Assembly: GCA_934141145.1 (NCBI GenBank)
Contig: CAKPCA010000005.1
Span: 1 to 64,000, forward strand
Origin: an uncultured Bacilli bacterium
GTDB taxonomy: Bacteria; Bacillota_I; Bacilli_A; RF39; UBA660
DNA length: 64,000 bases
Direction: 5' to 3'
A model generated the notes under the pieces. It searched no databases and had not been told where the DNA came from. It saw only the letters and a list, made by a program, of their open reading frames with translations. Each line of letters starts with the position of its first letter. Positions within the stretch are counted from its first letter, which is position 1. This document shows positions 44,977 to 53,638 of the stretch, piece by piece. The position numbers and the translations under genes were made by a program.

Positions 44977-47173
44977 AATTAAATGTACAAGTACTTGCAA
45001 CTGATGATTTTTCTACACCAAATATATCCTTAAACTTACTGTCAAACCTTGTACTATCTCCTTCTATTTCTATACAAGATATAGTACCTGTTGAAGGAGC
45101 TGATATAGTTGTTACACTTGCTGGTATCTTTAATTTAGTATATGGATCATTTCCCATTTGTACTGTTGTTAATGCACTTAATCCACTTAAATTTAGATTT
45201 TGAAGTGCCGTATCAGCATATAAAGTAACTGTATTTAATTTATTAAGATTTTTATATTTAGAAAAATCTAGTGTTGTAATTTTTTTATTACCATTTAACA
45301 TAAATGAAGTTAATTCACTGCATCCATTTAAATTTATATTTTCTAAAGCGGTATATCCAGATAAATCAAGAGAGGTTATTCCACTATTTGCTATGTTTAA
45401 ATTCTTTAATGTTGAAGTTAAATTTGATGATATAAGTGCACTTTTTACTGCTGAATCTTTTAGACCAGAAAGATTTAAATTTACTATAGATGCTGACTGG
45501 AATCCATTAGTTACTTCTTCTAAATTTTTACACTTTGTTAAGTCAAAATTATCAATAACAGCATTCGAATTAAATGCACCTGAACCAATGGTTTTTAAGT
45601 TTGGTGTATCAAAATTAATTTTACTTATATTATTTGATATAAATGCACTTTCTCCAATTGTTTCCAGTTTTGGTAAATTCAAACTTAAACTACTAATTTT
45701 ATTGTTACCAAATGCACTCCCACCTATTGTTTTTAAATTATCTAATTCTATCATATTTAATTCTGTGATATTTATTCCTTTAAATGCATTATTATCTATT
45801 GTAGTTAAAGAAGGTAAATTTCTTAAATTTAAAATAGTCTCATTCGTTGTATTATGTGACATTCCAAACGAAGACTTTCCTATAATTTCTAAATTGTTTA
45901 GATTTTCAATATTAATCGTTAATATTTCTTCACTATAATTTCCAACACCATAAAATGTACGATCATCTATTTTTGTTAAACTTGGCAAATTTCTTAAATT
46001 CAACTTATTTACATAGTATAGATCTTGATCAAAATTAATTGATGATAATTTTGGTAAATCTTCTAATGATAAACTAGTTAAGGATGTACTGATTTGTGAA
46101 CCTATTGATGTAAGATTTGGTACATTTTTAATTGTTAAATTGCCTTTTACCCCTCCTAAAGCATCTTTTTCAATTGTTACAAGCTTTGGTGCATCTTTAA
46201 TTACTATATCTGATGCTGTTGCATTAGTAAATGCTACTGCTTTTATTGTTTCTAAGCTTTTCAAGCATTTGTTTATTACAATTGGTTTTGTGATAGTTGC
46301 ACTTGAAAACCCATCTAATTCTTTTAATTTAACTGCATAACTAAGATCTAACTCTTCAAAATTTGCTTTAAACCCATCGTAGCTAAAGGCATGCGTTTTT
46401 ATTGTTACTACACTTGGAGATATAACAATTTTATTAATTTTTTTAGAAATATGTATAGCTCCTGTATTAATTGTATCTACTGCATATTTTACACCATCTG
46501 GCGTTGTAATACTTTCTGGAATAATTAAATTTGTAATATTTGATGATATTATTTTTTCTGAATCTGATTCTTCTAATTCTGCTGTTTTTGTTTCTGGATT
46601 AATATAAAAAGTATAGTATTCTTCTGCATCTTTGTATTTATTTTCGACTGATGGGATAGCTTCAACATTTAAATTTTTTAATGGATATGTACTTATATCT
46701 GGGCATGTATACTCTTCTGGTTTATTATCATCACTACTACCTGTGTATCCTATCTTACAATTTTCTTCTGTTATTTCTTTTCCTATTTTATATACTTTTG
46801 CTATTCTTTCTCCTGTATTTTTTATTGCACACCATTTCTTATTTTTACTTATTAATGCTAGTGTTGTTTTCCCTTTTTCTTGTACTATCTTTCCACTATA
46901 TGGTTTATCTCCCTTAAATGTTAGTGTTGGACTTCCACTTTTAAAGTCTCCATTTTCAAATTCATATATTTCATTTCTTTCTGTATTTGTTATACTTCCT
47001 TCACTATACTTTAATTCTGCGGCTTTTGCCATTAATCCTGCACTTTCTCCCCATGCTGTTCTTTCACTTTTTTCTATTACATCTAATATCTTTGGTACTG
47101 CTATTATCACTATTAGTGCTAATATTACTATTACTGCTAAAAGCTCTATTAATGTAAATCCTTTTTTCTTCAT
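44975..47173 (-). CDS. Type IV pilin-like protein with BspA-type leucine-rich repeats
   Basis: A 732-residue protein. The class III leader MKKKG/FTLIELLAVIVILA has Glu at +5, and the pilin part runs to about residue 150, where KKWCAIKNTG and a Cys pair lie. From about residue 200 it is a leucine-rich repeat array of the BspA/Treponema type: ITNLIIPESITTPDGVKYAV, KINKIVISPSVVTIKTHAFS, then repeated L-x-x-I-G-x-x-A/S-F units (TIGGSAFGNN, TIGESAFISN, TIGSGAF). A C-terminal cap with a Cys pair follows (ISCIEIEG to STCTFN). Such repeats often bind host or neighbouring-cell proteins. TTGACA-N18-TATACT promoter. Confidence 0.87.
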   Translation of the reverse strand: MKKKGFTLIELLAVIVILALIVIIAVPKILDVIEKSERTAWGESAGLMAKAAELKYSEGSITNTERNEIYEFENGDFKSGSPTLTFKGDKPYSGKIVQEKGKTTLALISKNKKWCAIKNTGERIAKVYKIGKEITEENCKIGYTGSSDDNKPEEYTCPDISTYPLKNLNVEAIPSVENKYKDAEEYYTFYINPETKTAELEESDSEKIISSNITNLIIPESITTPDGVKYAVDTINTGAIHISKKINKIVISPSVVTIKTHAFSYDGFKANFEELDLSYAVKLKELDGFSSATITKPIVINKCLKSLETIKAVAFTNATASDIVIKDAPKLVTIEKDALGGVKGNLTIKNVPNLTSIGSQISTSLTSLSLEDLPKLSSINFDQDLYYVNKLNLRNLPSLTKIDDRTFYGVGNYSEEILTINIENLNNLEIIGKSSFGMSHNTTNETILNLRNLPSLTTIDNNAFKGINITELNMIELDNLKTIGGSAFGNNKISSLSLNLPKLETIGESAFISNNISKINFDTPNLKTIGSGAFNSNAVIDNFDLTKCKNLEEVTNGFQSASIVNLNLSGLKDSAVKSALISSNLTSTLKNLNIANSGITSLDLSGYTALENINLNGCSELTSFMLNGNKKITTLDFSKYKNLNKLNTVTLYADTALQNLNLSGLSALTTVQMGNDPYTKLKIPASVTTISAPSTGTISCIEIEGDSTRFDSKFKDIFGVEKSSVASTCTFN

Positions 47174-47198
47174 TTTTACACTCCTATCATATAATTAT

Positions 47199-47228
47199 AG
47201 TATACAATTTTGATTTACTTATTGTCAA
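47199..47228 (-). promoter_or_regulatory. Promoter of the leucine-rich pilin
   Basis: TTGACA (47223-47228), 18-base spacer, TATACT (47199-47204), minus strand. Same boxes and spacing as the G-run promoter at 55566-55595, but without the homopolymer. Confidence 0.75.
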
Positions 47229-47251
47229 TTCATTATTTCATTGTTTACAAA

Positions 47252-47279
47252 AAAATATTTAAGTTTCCTTAAATATTTT
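47252..47279 (-). terminator. Intrinsic terminator after the collagen-like gene
   Basis: A 12-bp perfect stem (47252-47263 with 47268-47279, loop TTTC) followed by T run on the minus strand. Confidence 0.82.
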
Positions 47280-47925
47280 ACTCATGAATCTTCTTAATCA
47301 ATAAATTAGTGTTAGATACTTCTACATTTGAAGTTTCCTCATCACCTAATAAATTAACTTCTACTTCTAAAATAGTTACATTTTCAAATCTAAACAATAT
47401 GTTTTGTGAAAAATTCATTGGCATTGTACTTCCTACAGATAATTTGTAATCCAAATCTTTTATAGCTGCTCCTTCCTTTGTTTTAAGATACACTTCTACA
47501 CCATGATCAACATCTGATCCATCAAGAAAGCATGATAAACTAATTTCATAAATACCAGGTTCAATTTGTACTTCATTATTATTTAACAAACTAAAATATT
47601 GTGAATCGTTGGGTATAAGCCATGAGTTTTCAAAAGTCATAGGACCATTTACTTTTGTTTCTGCAAAACTTACAAAAAGCATACCTTCATTTGTTGAACT
47701 TATAATTGGACCAGGCTCTCCTTGAGGTCCTGTTGGACCAATATCTCCTTTATCTCCTTTAGAGCCTTGTGAACCAGTGTCGCCTTTATCTCCCTTAAGC
47801 CCTTGTACACCTGGTATTCCTTGAGGTCCAGTAGGTCCAATAACTGAAGAACATATTCCTAGACTTAACAACTTTTTTCTTAATTTCAAATTTTCTTCTA
47901 ATCTATCTAAATTTTGTGAACACAT
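47278..47925 (-). CDS. Collagen-like protein with a C1q/TNF-like head
   Basis: A 215-residue protein. A short N-terminal region (1-29) is followed by about 14 uninterrupted G-x-y triplets (about residues 30-73: [20 protein letters not shown] and so on), then a beta-rich domain of about 135 residues ([40 protein letters not shown]). This layout resembles BclA-type exosporium and other bacterial collagen-like trimers. No signal peptide is visible, so it may be a spore or coat-type protein rather than a Sec substrate. AGGAGGAAG ribosome-binding site. It lies next to a SpoIIID-like gene remnant. Confidence 0.85.
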   Translation of the reverse strand: MCSQNLDRLEENLKLRKKLLSLGICSSVIGPTGPQGIPGVQGLKGDKGDTGSQGSKGDKGDIGPTGPQGEPGPIISSTNEGMLFVSFAETKVNGPMTFENSWLIPNDSQYFSLLNNNEVQIEPGIYEISLSCFLDGSDVDHGVEVYLKTKEGAAIKDLDYKLSVGSTMPMNFSQNILFRFENVTILEVEVNLLGDEETSNVEVSNTNLLIKKIHE

Positions 47926-47984
47926 AAAGCTTCCTCCTCTAAATTAATATATGAAAAAAAGCTTTTATTTGATTAAACAATAAA

Positions 47985-48019
47985 CTAAAAAATAGGTCTA
48001 CTTTTTAGCATGACCTATT
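47985..48019 (-). terminator. Intrinsic terminator after the SpoIIID-like gene
   Basis: An 8-bp GC-containing stem (47991-47998 with 48012-48019) followed by TTTTAGTTT on the minus strand. It overlaps the stop codon. Confidence 0.72.
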
Positions 48020-48334
48020 ATTCTATGTTCTTCATTATATATAACATCATAATTTTCTTTAAATGTCTCTCCACCTTTTATCTGACCTTTTTTCTTATTT
48101 TCTAAAAGTTTCTTTTTAATTTCAAGAGCGACTTTTTTATCAATTTCATTATTATCAACCATTTTATCAAATAATTCACTATTTAATATTCTAGATACTG
48201 TTGCTTTTGATTTATTTAGTACTTTTCCTATTTCAGTTAAATTACCATCATATTTAAAAAATATATCTATTGTTTTTATTATTAAATCTTTGCTTTTTTA
48301 CTTCTTTCTCTAAATAATATTGTTCTCTATTCAT
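47998..48334 (-). pseudogene. SpoIIID-like transcriptional regulator, broken by a one-base frameshift
   Basis: An ATG at 48334 overlaps the lepA stop (TAATG) and gives [15 protein letters not shown], then runs out of frame and stops after 26 codons. Removing one A from the run of six (48292-48297) joins it to an open frame ending at 47998. That frame reads KSKDLIIKTIDIFFKYDGN, LTEIGKVLNKSKATVSRILN, and later KKKGQIKGGETFKENYDVI. The helix-turn-helix and the R/K-G-G-E-x-x-K/x-x-x-Y end match SpoIIID. The rest of the frame has no further damage, so the break is recent, a sequencing or assembly error, or a slippage site. The intact product would be about 111 residues. Confidence 0.78.
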
Positions 48335-50121
48335 TATTCATCCTCCACACTTAATATCGATAAGAAGGCTTCTTTTGGTAGTTCTACACTACCTATTGTT
48401 TTCATTTTTTTCTTTCCTTCTTTTTGTTTTTCAAGTAGTTTTCTTTTTCTAGATATATCCCCACCATAACATTTTGCAAGTACATTTTTTCTATTTGCTT
48501 TTATATCACATCTTGCGACTACTTTACTTCCTATAGTTGCTTGTATTGGAACTTCAAACAATTGTCTTGGGACTATTTCTTTTAATTTTTCTACTATAGC
48601 TTTACCTCTTTTGTAAGCAAATTCTTTATGAACTATGCAGGAAAAAGCATCTACTATATCTCCATTTAATAATATATCCATTCTTACTAAATCACTTATT
48701 TTATAACCTATAAATTCGTAATCAAATGATGCATAACCCTTAGTATATGATTTTAACTTATCAAAGAAATCATATACTATTTCTGAAAGTGGAATATCAT
48801 AATGTATATTTACCCTTACTTTATTAATATAATCCATAGATATAAATGTTCCTCTTTTATTTTGACAAAGTTCCATTACTTGTCCAATATACTCTGTAGG
48901 TACTAATACATTAGTTTTAACATATGGTTCTTCTACTTGCTTAATTACCTGTCTATCTGGAAATTTACCTGGATTTTCTATCATTAATACACTATTATCA
49001 GTAAGTGTTACTTTATATACAACAGAAGGCGCAGTTAATATAAGTTCTATATTAAATTCTCTTTCTATTCTTTCTCTTATTATATCCATATGAAGAAGTC
49101 CTAAGAATCCACATCTAAATCCAAATCCTAATGCTTTACTTGTTTCTGGTTCAAATGTAAGTGATGCATCATTTAATGCAAGTTTTTCTAAAGCATCTCT
49201 TAAATCATTATATTTACTTGTTTCAAGTGGATATACGCCGCAAAATACCATTGATTTCATTAGCTTATAACCTGGTAATACTTCATTTGCTGGATTATTT
49301 AAAGTAGTTATAGTATCACCTATTTTTACATCACTTATATTTTTTATAGATGCACATATAAATCCAACATCACCTGGATATAATGTATTTACTTTTTCTT
49401 CTTTTGGAGTACTTACAAATAGTTCCACTACATCATAAACTGCATTTGAACTCATAAATTTTATTTTATCTCCAACATTTAATTTACCATCTACAACTCT
49501 TATTTGAATTATTACTCCTCTATAAGAATCAAATACACTATCAAATATTAATGCTTTTAAAGATGAATTTATATTTCCTTTAGGACTAGGTATTCTTTCA
49601 ATAACACTATCAAGTAATTTATCTACACCATACCCTGTTTTACCACTTGTTAAAATAATATCTTCATCTTTAAAACCAAGTGTTTCTATTAACTCTTTTT
49701 TTACTTTATCAATATCTGCATTTGGTAAATCAATCTTATTAATAACAGGTATTATTTCAAGATCATTTTCTAAAGCTAAATATAAATTAGCAAGTGTTTG
49801 TGCTTCTATTCCTTGTGCAGCATCTACTACTAAAATAGCACCTTCACACGCAGCTAAACTTCTTGATACTTCATAAGAGAAATCTACATGCCCAGGGGTA
49901 TCTATTAAATGAAATATATAGCCTTTATAATTTAATTTAACACTATTTAACTTAATAGTAATACCTCTTTCTCTTTCAAGTTCCATATTATCTAAAAGTT
50001 GATCTTTACTTTCTCTTTTACTAACAGCACCAGTTAATTCTAATATTCTATCTGCAAGGGTACTTTTACCATGATCTATATGTGCGATTATTGCAAAATT
50101 TCTTATTTTATCTTGATTCAT
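48334..50121 (-). CDS. lepA: Elongation factor 4 (LepA)
   Basis: A 595-residue translational GTPase that back-translocates or helps stalled ribosomes. G1 is [14 protein letters not shown]2/switch I is [10 protein letters not shown]3 is DTPGHVDF and G4 is NKIDLPNAD. The LepA-specific C-terminal domain is present ([40 protein letters not shown]). Its stop codon overlaps the ATG of the SpoIIID-like gene, so the two were coupled. Confidence 0.97.
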   Translation of the reverse strand: MNQDKIRNFAIIAHIDHGKSTLADRILELTGAVSKRESKDQLLDNMELERERGITIKLNSVKLNYKGYIFHLIDTPGHVDFSYEVSRSLAACEGAILVVDAAQGIEAQTLANLYLALENDLEIIPVINKIDLPNADIDKVKKELIETLGFKDEDIILTSGKTGYGVDKLLDSVIERIPSPKGNINSSLKALIFDSVFDSYRGVIIQIRVVDGKLNVGDKIKFMSSNAVYDVVELFVSTPKEEKVNTLYPGDVGFICASIKNISDVKIGDTITTLNNPANEVLPGYKLMKSMVFCGVYPLETSKYNDLRDALEKLALNDASLTFEPETSKALGFGFRCGFLGLLHMDIIRERIEREFNIELILTAPSVVYKVTLTDNSVLMIENPGKFPDRQVIKQVEEPYVKTNVLVPTEYIGQVMELCQNKRGTFISMDYINKVRVNIHYDIPLSEIVYDFFDKLKSYTKGYASFDYEFIGYKISDLVRMDILLNGDIVDAFSCIVHKEFAYKRGKAIVEKLKEIVPRQLFEVPIQATIGSKVVARCDIKANRKNVLAKCYGGDISRKRKLLEKQKEGKKKMKTIGSVELPKEAFLSILSVEDE

Positions 50122-50139
50122 ATTTTTTCACCAATATTA

Positions 50140-50850
50140 TTATACATTATTTTCATAAGTATTTTCTAGTCTTAAAACTCTTTTATCCTCATCTTTTATA
50201 ATTTTTTGTAAATCTGGTAAATCATCACATATATTTCTTAAATCTTCAAGAAAGCTATAAAGAATTATATTTTGGTTATCATTACCTTCATAATTATTAA
50301 TTTCATCAAATAAAATTCTAAAATATGAACTAACCATTTTTATAAATATTCTAATTTGTTCTTCTGTACATTTAAGTCTAAATTCTTCATTTTTTTCTCC
50401 AATATCATATATTTCATTGATTTTATTTTCTATAATTTCTGGAAAAGTAAGTATTTCATCTATCGTATAGTTTCTTGGGTTTGGAACTCTTACTCTTTTT
50501 TCTTTTTGAGACATAATTTCTTCAGTACTTGGTAAATTAATGCAAATCTCATCTAAATTACTAGCAAAATTATAAAGTACTCTGTTTTCATCTGTACTAC
50601 CAGTATAATTATCTATCTCCTCATATAGAATTCTAAAATATGAACAAACTATCTTTGAAAATAATTTCATCTGTTCATCAGTACATTTTCCACCAGCATT
50701 TTTATACTTTTCACCTACATAATATATTTCATTTATTTTGTTTTCCAGTATTTCTGTTAAATTTAATAACTCAAAAATCATACTATTTTTATTAATATTG
50801 ATTTCCTTTGTTTTTTTTATTTTTTCTAAATCAATAATTTTATTATCCAT
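50140..50850 (-). CDS. Hypothetical protein made of two tandem homologous halves
   Basis: A 236-residue cytoplasmic protein that I do not recognise. Residues about 34-113 and 139-218 are copies of one helical unit: I-L/I-E-N-K-I-N-E-I-Y, then K-C-T-D/E-E-Q, then S-Y-F-R-I-L-Y/F-E/D-E-I-D/N-N-Y, and L-P-S/D at the end. The copies are about half identical by eye, so the duplication is old. Good promoter upstream. It precedes lepA by 18 bases, so it may be cotranscribed. Confidence 0.75.
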   Translation of the reverse strand: MDNKIIDLEKIKKTKEININKNSMIFELLNLTEILENKINEIYYVGEKYKNAGGKCTDEQMKLFSKIVCSYFRILYEEIDNYTGSTDENRVLYNFASNLDEICINLPSTEEIMSQKEKRVRVPNPRNYTIDEILTFPEIIENKINEIYDIGEKNEEFRLKCTEEQIRIFIKMVSSYFRILFDEINNYEGNDNQNIILYSFLEDLRNICDDLPDLQKIIKDEDKRVLRLENTYENNV

Positions 50851-50875
50851 ATAAATTCACCTAACTTTTTGTTTT

Positions 50876-50904
50876 ATTATATTACTTTTATTAAATAGTG
50901 TCTA
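50876..50904 (-). promoter_or_regulatory. Promoter of the 50140 / lepA transcript
   Basis: TAGACA (50899-50904), 17-base spacer, TATAAT (50876-50881), minus strand. Confidence 0.62.
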
Positions 50905-50948
50905 TGTTTTTATACTTTAACTCATCTTATATAATTCTAATATATGAT

Positions 50949-50980
50949 AAATACCTCTATCAAAATTAATAGAGGTATTT
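50949..50980 (-). terminator. Stem-loop terminator after the pilin gene at 50984
   Basis: A 12-bp perfect stem (50949-50960 with 50969-50980, loop of 8). The run after it on the minus strand is T-rich but interrupted. Confidence 0.65.
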
Positions 50981-50983
50981 ATT

Positions 50984-53020
50984 TTAATACATGAAAATAC
51001 TATAAAATTTACTACTTGAAGTACCAGTATTGCCACCATGTTCAAAACCAACGTAATAATCACCTGTTACATTTTTTATGTTTACACCAACTATACGCGC
51101 AGAACTTACAGTATTTGTATATGCTGCATTTGAATCAGAAAATTTTTTATTAGTAACTTGAGTATATCCAAACATTTCTTTATAATATGCGGCTGTATTA
51201 CTAAATGAAATAAAATCTAATGCCAACATATCATATTTATCAAAGTTTACTTTTTTACTTCCAAGTAAATTCTTAGAACCCCAATTATTTGGATAATCTT
51301 TTGCCGTAATAGAAAATGAATTAGTACATATTCCACTAGAACAACTCATAGTAAATGTACTATTATTTGTATTTCCGTTTGGATTATGAACATCATCTAC
51401 ATAATTATATGAAGCAAATGTTCCAATTATATTATTATCAACAATCCCTTTGTTAACTAAATAACAAGGTAAACCATTATTATACTTTTCTAAATTTGTA
51501 TATACAGAAGATGACAATATTATTGGTACTATATCACTTGAATAATTATTTAATTTTTTAATTTCAGTGAAAAGCTCATTATATGAAATCAAATAATCTA
51601 CAGCATCCCTACTTTGGAATATTTTTTTAATATTATTTATATCAGATATAAAATCATTGTAAGTTCCATAATTTTCAGGATTATCTCCTACTTTAGCTAT
51701 CAATATTTCATATGGTTCATATTCAATCTGAATTTTAGATTTTGCTACTTCTATTACTGGACGAATTCCATAGGCGCCAGCATACGAAACGGTGTTGCCG
51801 TGCATAGAGCGGCTGCTGCCGTCCACATACCAAGCGTTCGTAGAATCATTGGAATGAGCGTTCTCTAGCCACCATGCCCATGCTGAATTACTATTACTTG
51901 CAAATTTTGTATTTTCTAATAAATATGTAAAGTTATCTAATTCTCCTAATTTCAATGTTGGTACATTACTTATCCCTGTTCCTTGTCTTACTTCCTGTAT
52001 TGTAAGTAATCTTGCAGCTTTACCAGAATAACTAAAATTAGTTGGAAGTGTCCCACCTGTTGTACTATTTGTCCCTGTTTCTGTTTTTATTGCTCTTACA
52101 CTATTTTTTAGTTTTATGTTGCTCCATTGTGAAATTGTTGGTAATTGTTCTATTGCTGTTACAGGTCCATGAAAATTTTCATTAGAGCTATCATATGCAT
52201 ATGTTGTATTATTACTTGGTACTCCTCCACTAACATTATTATAATATATCAATACTGCTGTTTTACTATCTAAATCACTTACATAGTAAAATCTTTCTGT
52301 CTTACTATCATATATTCCATCTCCATTTACATCACAATCAAATGCATCACCTGATTTAAGTGTTCCACTTATTCCTAAATCACCATAAGTAATTGTAGTT
52401 GTTCCTTTTGAACCTGTAGTTGTATATCCTGCACCTGAACAATAATTTGTTCCATCTGTTTGAGTACACTTTTCTGTATGAAGTGTAGCTGCCCTTTTAC
52501 ATATATATTTTTTTTCTGGAATTATAATATCTTCGTTTACATTTTGAAAAATTATATTTATAGTTCTATTTTTTTGATTTGATATAAGAGGAATAGATAT
52601 TATAGAATAATTCTTGATGTAATTATCTTCTGTATATGTACCTTGCTTAATTACATAATATTGTTCTTTGTTAAATTCTGTATTTGATGGTAACTCATAT
52701 AACACATTATCATAGTATATGCCCTTTTCATCACTAGTATTTATAAAAGATATATTTTTATATATTGTTTCTGAATCTCCAACTTTTATATTTAATTCAC
52801 CAGAATTTTCTTCTATTTTTAAATTACTTAGTTCATCTATATCTTCATATATTTTGTTTAAAAAAGTCGATTCAAAAACATTATATTCCTGAAGCATTAA
52901 TATATCATTTTCTTTTGCCATTATATTAGTAGTTGCTTTTATTAAATAAATTAATACTACTGTTAAAAGTGTAAAACTTATTAATAATTCAACTAATGTA
53001 AATCCTTTATTTTTCTTCAT
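50984..53020 (-). CDS. Pilin-like protein with an inserted C-type-lectin-like module (copy 2)
   Basis: A 678-residue protein. The class III leader MKKNKG/FTLVELLISFTLLT has Glu at +5. Residues about 30-165 form a minor-pilin-like domain. Residues 172-427 are the lectin-like module (YICKRAATLHTEKCTQTD to GIRPVIEVAKSK), homologous to residues 131-388 of the pilin at 43677. A further 250-residue domain follows, so the module lies inside the chain and not at its end. The DNA for residues 389-417 is about 52% GC. The ATG at 53020 has AAGGGTG before it; a GTG at 53029 falls inside that site and is rejected. It starts 11 bases after the stop of the pseudopilin upstream. Confidence 0.85.
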   Translation of the reverse strand: MKKNKGFTLVELLISFTLLTVVLIYLIKATTNIMAKENDILMLQEYNVFESTFLNKIYEDIDELSNLKIEENSGELNIKVGDSETIYKNISFINTSDEKGIYYDNVLYELPSNTEFNKEQYYVIKQGTYTEDNYIKNYSIISIPLISNQKNRTINIIFQNVNEDIIIPEKKYICKRAATLHTEKCTQTDGTNYCSGAGYTTTGSKGTTTITYGDLGISGTLKSGDAFDCDVNGDGIYDSKTERFYYVSDLDSKTAVLIYYNNVSGGVPSNNTTYAYDSSNENFHGPVTAIEQLPTISQWSNIKLKNSVRAIKTETGTNSTTGGTLPTNFSYSGKAARLLTIQEVRQGTGISNVPTLKLGELDNFTYLLENTKFASNSNSAWAWWLENAHSNDSTNAWYVDGSSRSMHGNTVSYAGAYGIRPVIEVAKSKIQIEYEPYEILIAKVGDNPENYGTYNDFISDINNIKKIFQSRDAVDYLISYNELFTEIKKLNNYSSDIVPIILSSSVYTNLEKYNNGLPCYLVNKGIVDNNIIGTFASYNYVDDVHNPNGNTNNSTFTMSCSSGICTNSFSITAKDYPNNWGSKNLLGSKKVNFDKYDMLALDFISFSNTAAYYKEMFGYTQVTNKKFSDSNAAYTNTVSSARIVGVNIKNVTGDYYVGFEHGGNTGTSSSKFYSIFMY
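51740..52507 (-). repeat. Lectin-like module, copy 2 (inserted)
   Basis: Homologous to 43686-44459. It lies between two domains of a longer minor pilin, as if inserted. Confidence 0.85.
51770..51856 (-). other. Candidate DGR-type variable repeat, copy 2, with a GC spike
   Basis: Twenty-nine codons (residues 389-417) between LENA and Y-G-I-R-P. Counting 51751-51870 by hand gives 63 G+C of 120 (about 52%), against under 30% nearby. Variable codons are CAT, AAT, GAT, TAT, GAC, CAC, ACC, GCT, GCC and similar NNY. Fixed codons are GGC, AGC, CGC, GTT and TCC. This fits an AAY-rich template with its own GC-rich composition. No template repeat or reverse transcriptase is in the window. Confidence 0.65.
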
Positions 53021-53031
53021 AATTTTCACCC

Positions 53032-53526
53032 TTAATTACACTCAATTCCTACTGTAGCATAGGTATTATCTTTAAATATAACTAGATATCTATAATTACA
53101 TCTGTTAGTATCTTTATTGTTTTCTACTAACAAATTTTTCTTCATTGATACATTTATCTTATCTTCAATTAGTTTTTTCATATCGTAGTTTGAAAAATAT
53201 ATCTTTTTAATGTTTAAATTTTCATTAAATTCCCTAAAAGATGATAAATTTTCGTTATTATTAGTATTTATATAATCATCCAAATCTATATATTTATTTG
53301 TATCTGTTATATTTTCCTCTAAATCATCTAAGTTTAGTTTAAAATATTTATCTACTTCTTTTGCTATATACATACCCTCTATTGTATTAAATTTGGTAAG
53401 TTCATCATTTTGATTTATAAATGATGTTGTTATGGTTGCATATAAAATAGTTATTACAGTCGCGACTACTGTCAGAGAAATAATTGTCTCAACTAAGAAA
53501 TATCCTTTTTGACAAATTTTTTCCAT
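53032..53526 (-). CDS. Small pseudopilin (minor prepilin-like protein)
   Basis: A 164-residue protein. The leader CQKG/YFLVETIISLTVVATV fits a class III prepilin site, with Glu at +5 after the expected cut. A short, charged soluble part (about 40-164) follows, rich in Asn/Asp and ending with a Cys pair (NRCNYRYLVIF, GIECN). It is about as long as GspH/I/ComGE-type minor subunits. It is first in a two-gene run with the long lectin-like pilin, and its start faces the divergent ATPase gene. Confidence 0.82.
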   Translation of the reverse strand: MEKICQKGYFLVETIISLTVVATVITILYATITTSFINQNDELTKFNTIEGMYIAKEVDKYFKLNLDDLEENITDTNKYIDLDDYINTNNNENLSSFREFNENLNIKKIYFSNYDMKKLIEDKINVSMKKNLLVENNKDTNRCNYRYLVIFKDNTYATVGIECN

Positions 53527-53544
53527 TTTATTACCTCACTTTGC

Positions 53545-53573
53545 TTGCTATTAGTATAAAATTATTATATAAT
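53545..53573 (+). promoter_or_regulatory. Promoter of the GspE/PilB-type ATPase gene
   Basis: TTGCTA (53545-53550), 17-base spacer, TATAAT (53568-53573). It leaves a leader of about 60 bases with a small hairpin around a GGGGG stretch. Confidence 0.62.
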
Positions 53574-53638
53574 AAAAATGAAATAAATACTAGGGGGTAA
53601 ATAAAGTATTTAACAAAAAAGAATAAAGAGGTGCGATA

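Noticed and set aside
46632..47213. Open frame of 193 codons on the plus strand
   Set aside because: Antisense to the leader and pilin part of the leucine-rich pilin, whose leader and motifs are clear on the minus strand.
47252..47279. Inverted repeats between pilin genes as ends of an insertion sequence
   Set aside because: The repeats here and at other gene ends are single hairpins followed by T runs at stop codons, so they are terminators. No transposase or target duplication is seen.
53574..53638. c-di-GMP riboswitch before the pilus ATPase gene
   Set aside because: The leader is only about 60 bases with one small hairpin. No GEMM-type conserved core is seen.
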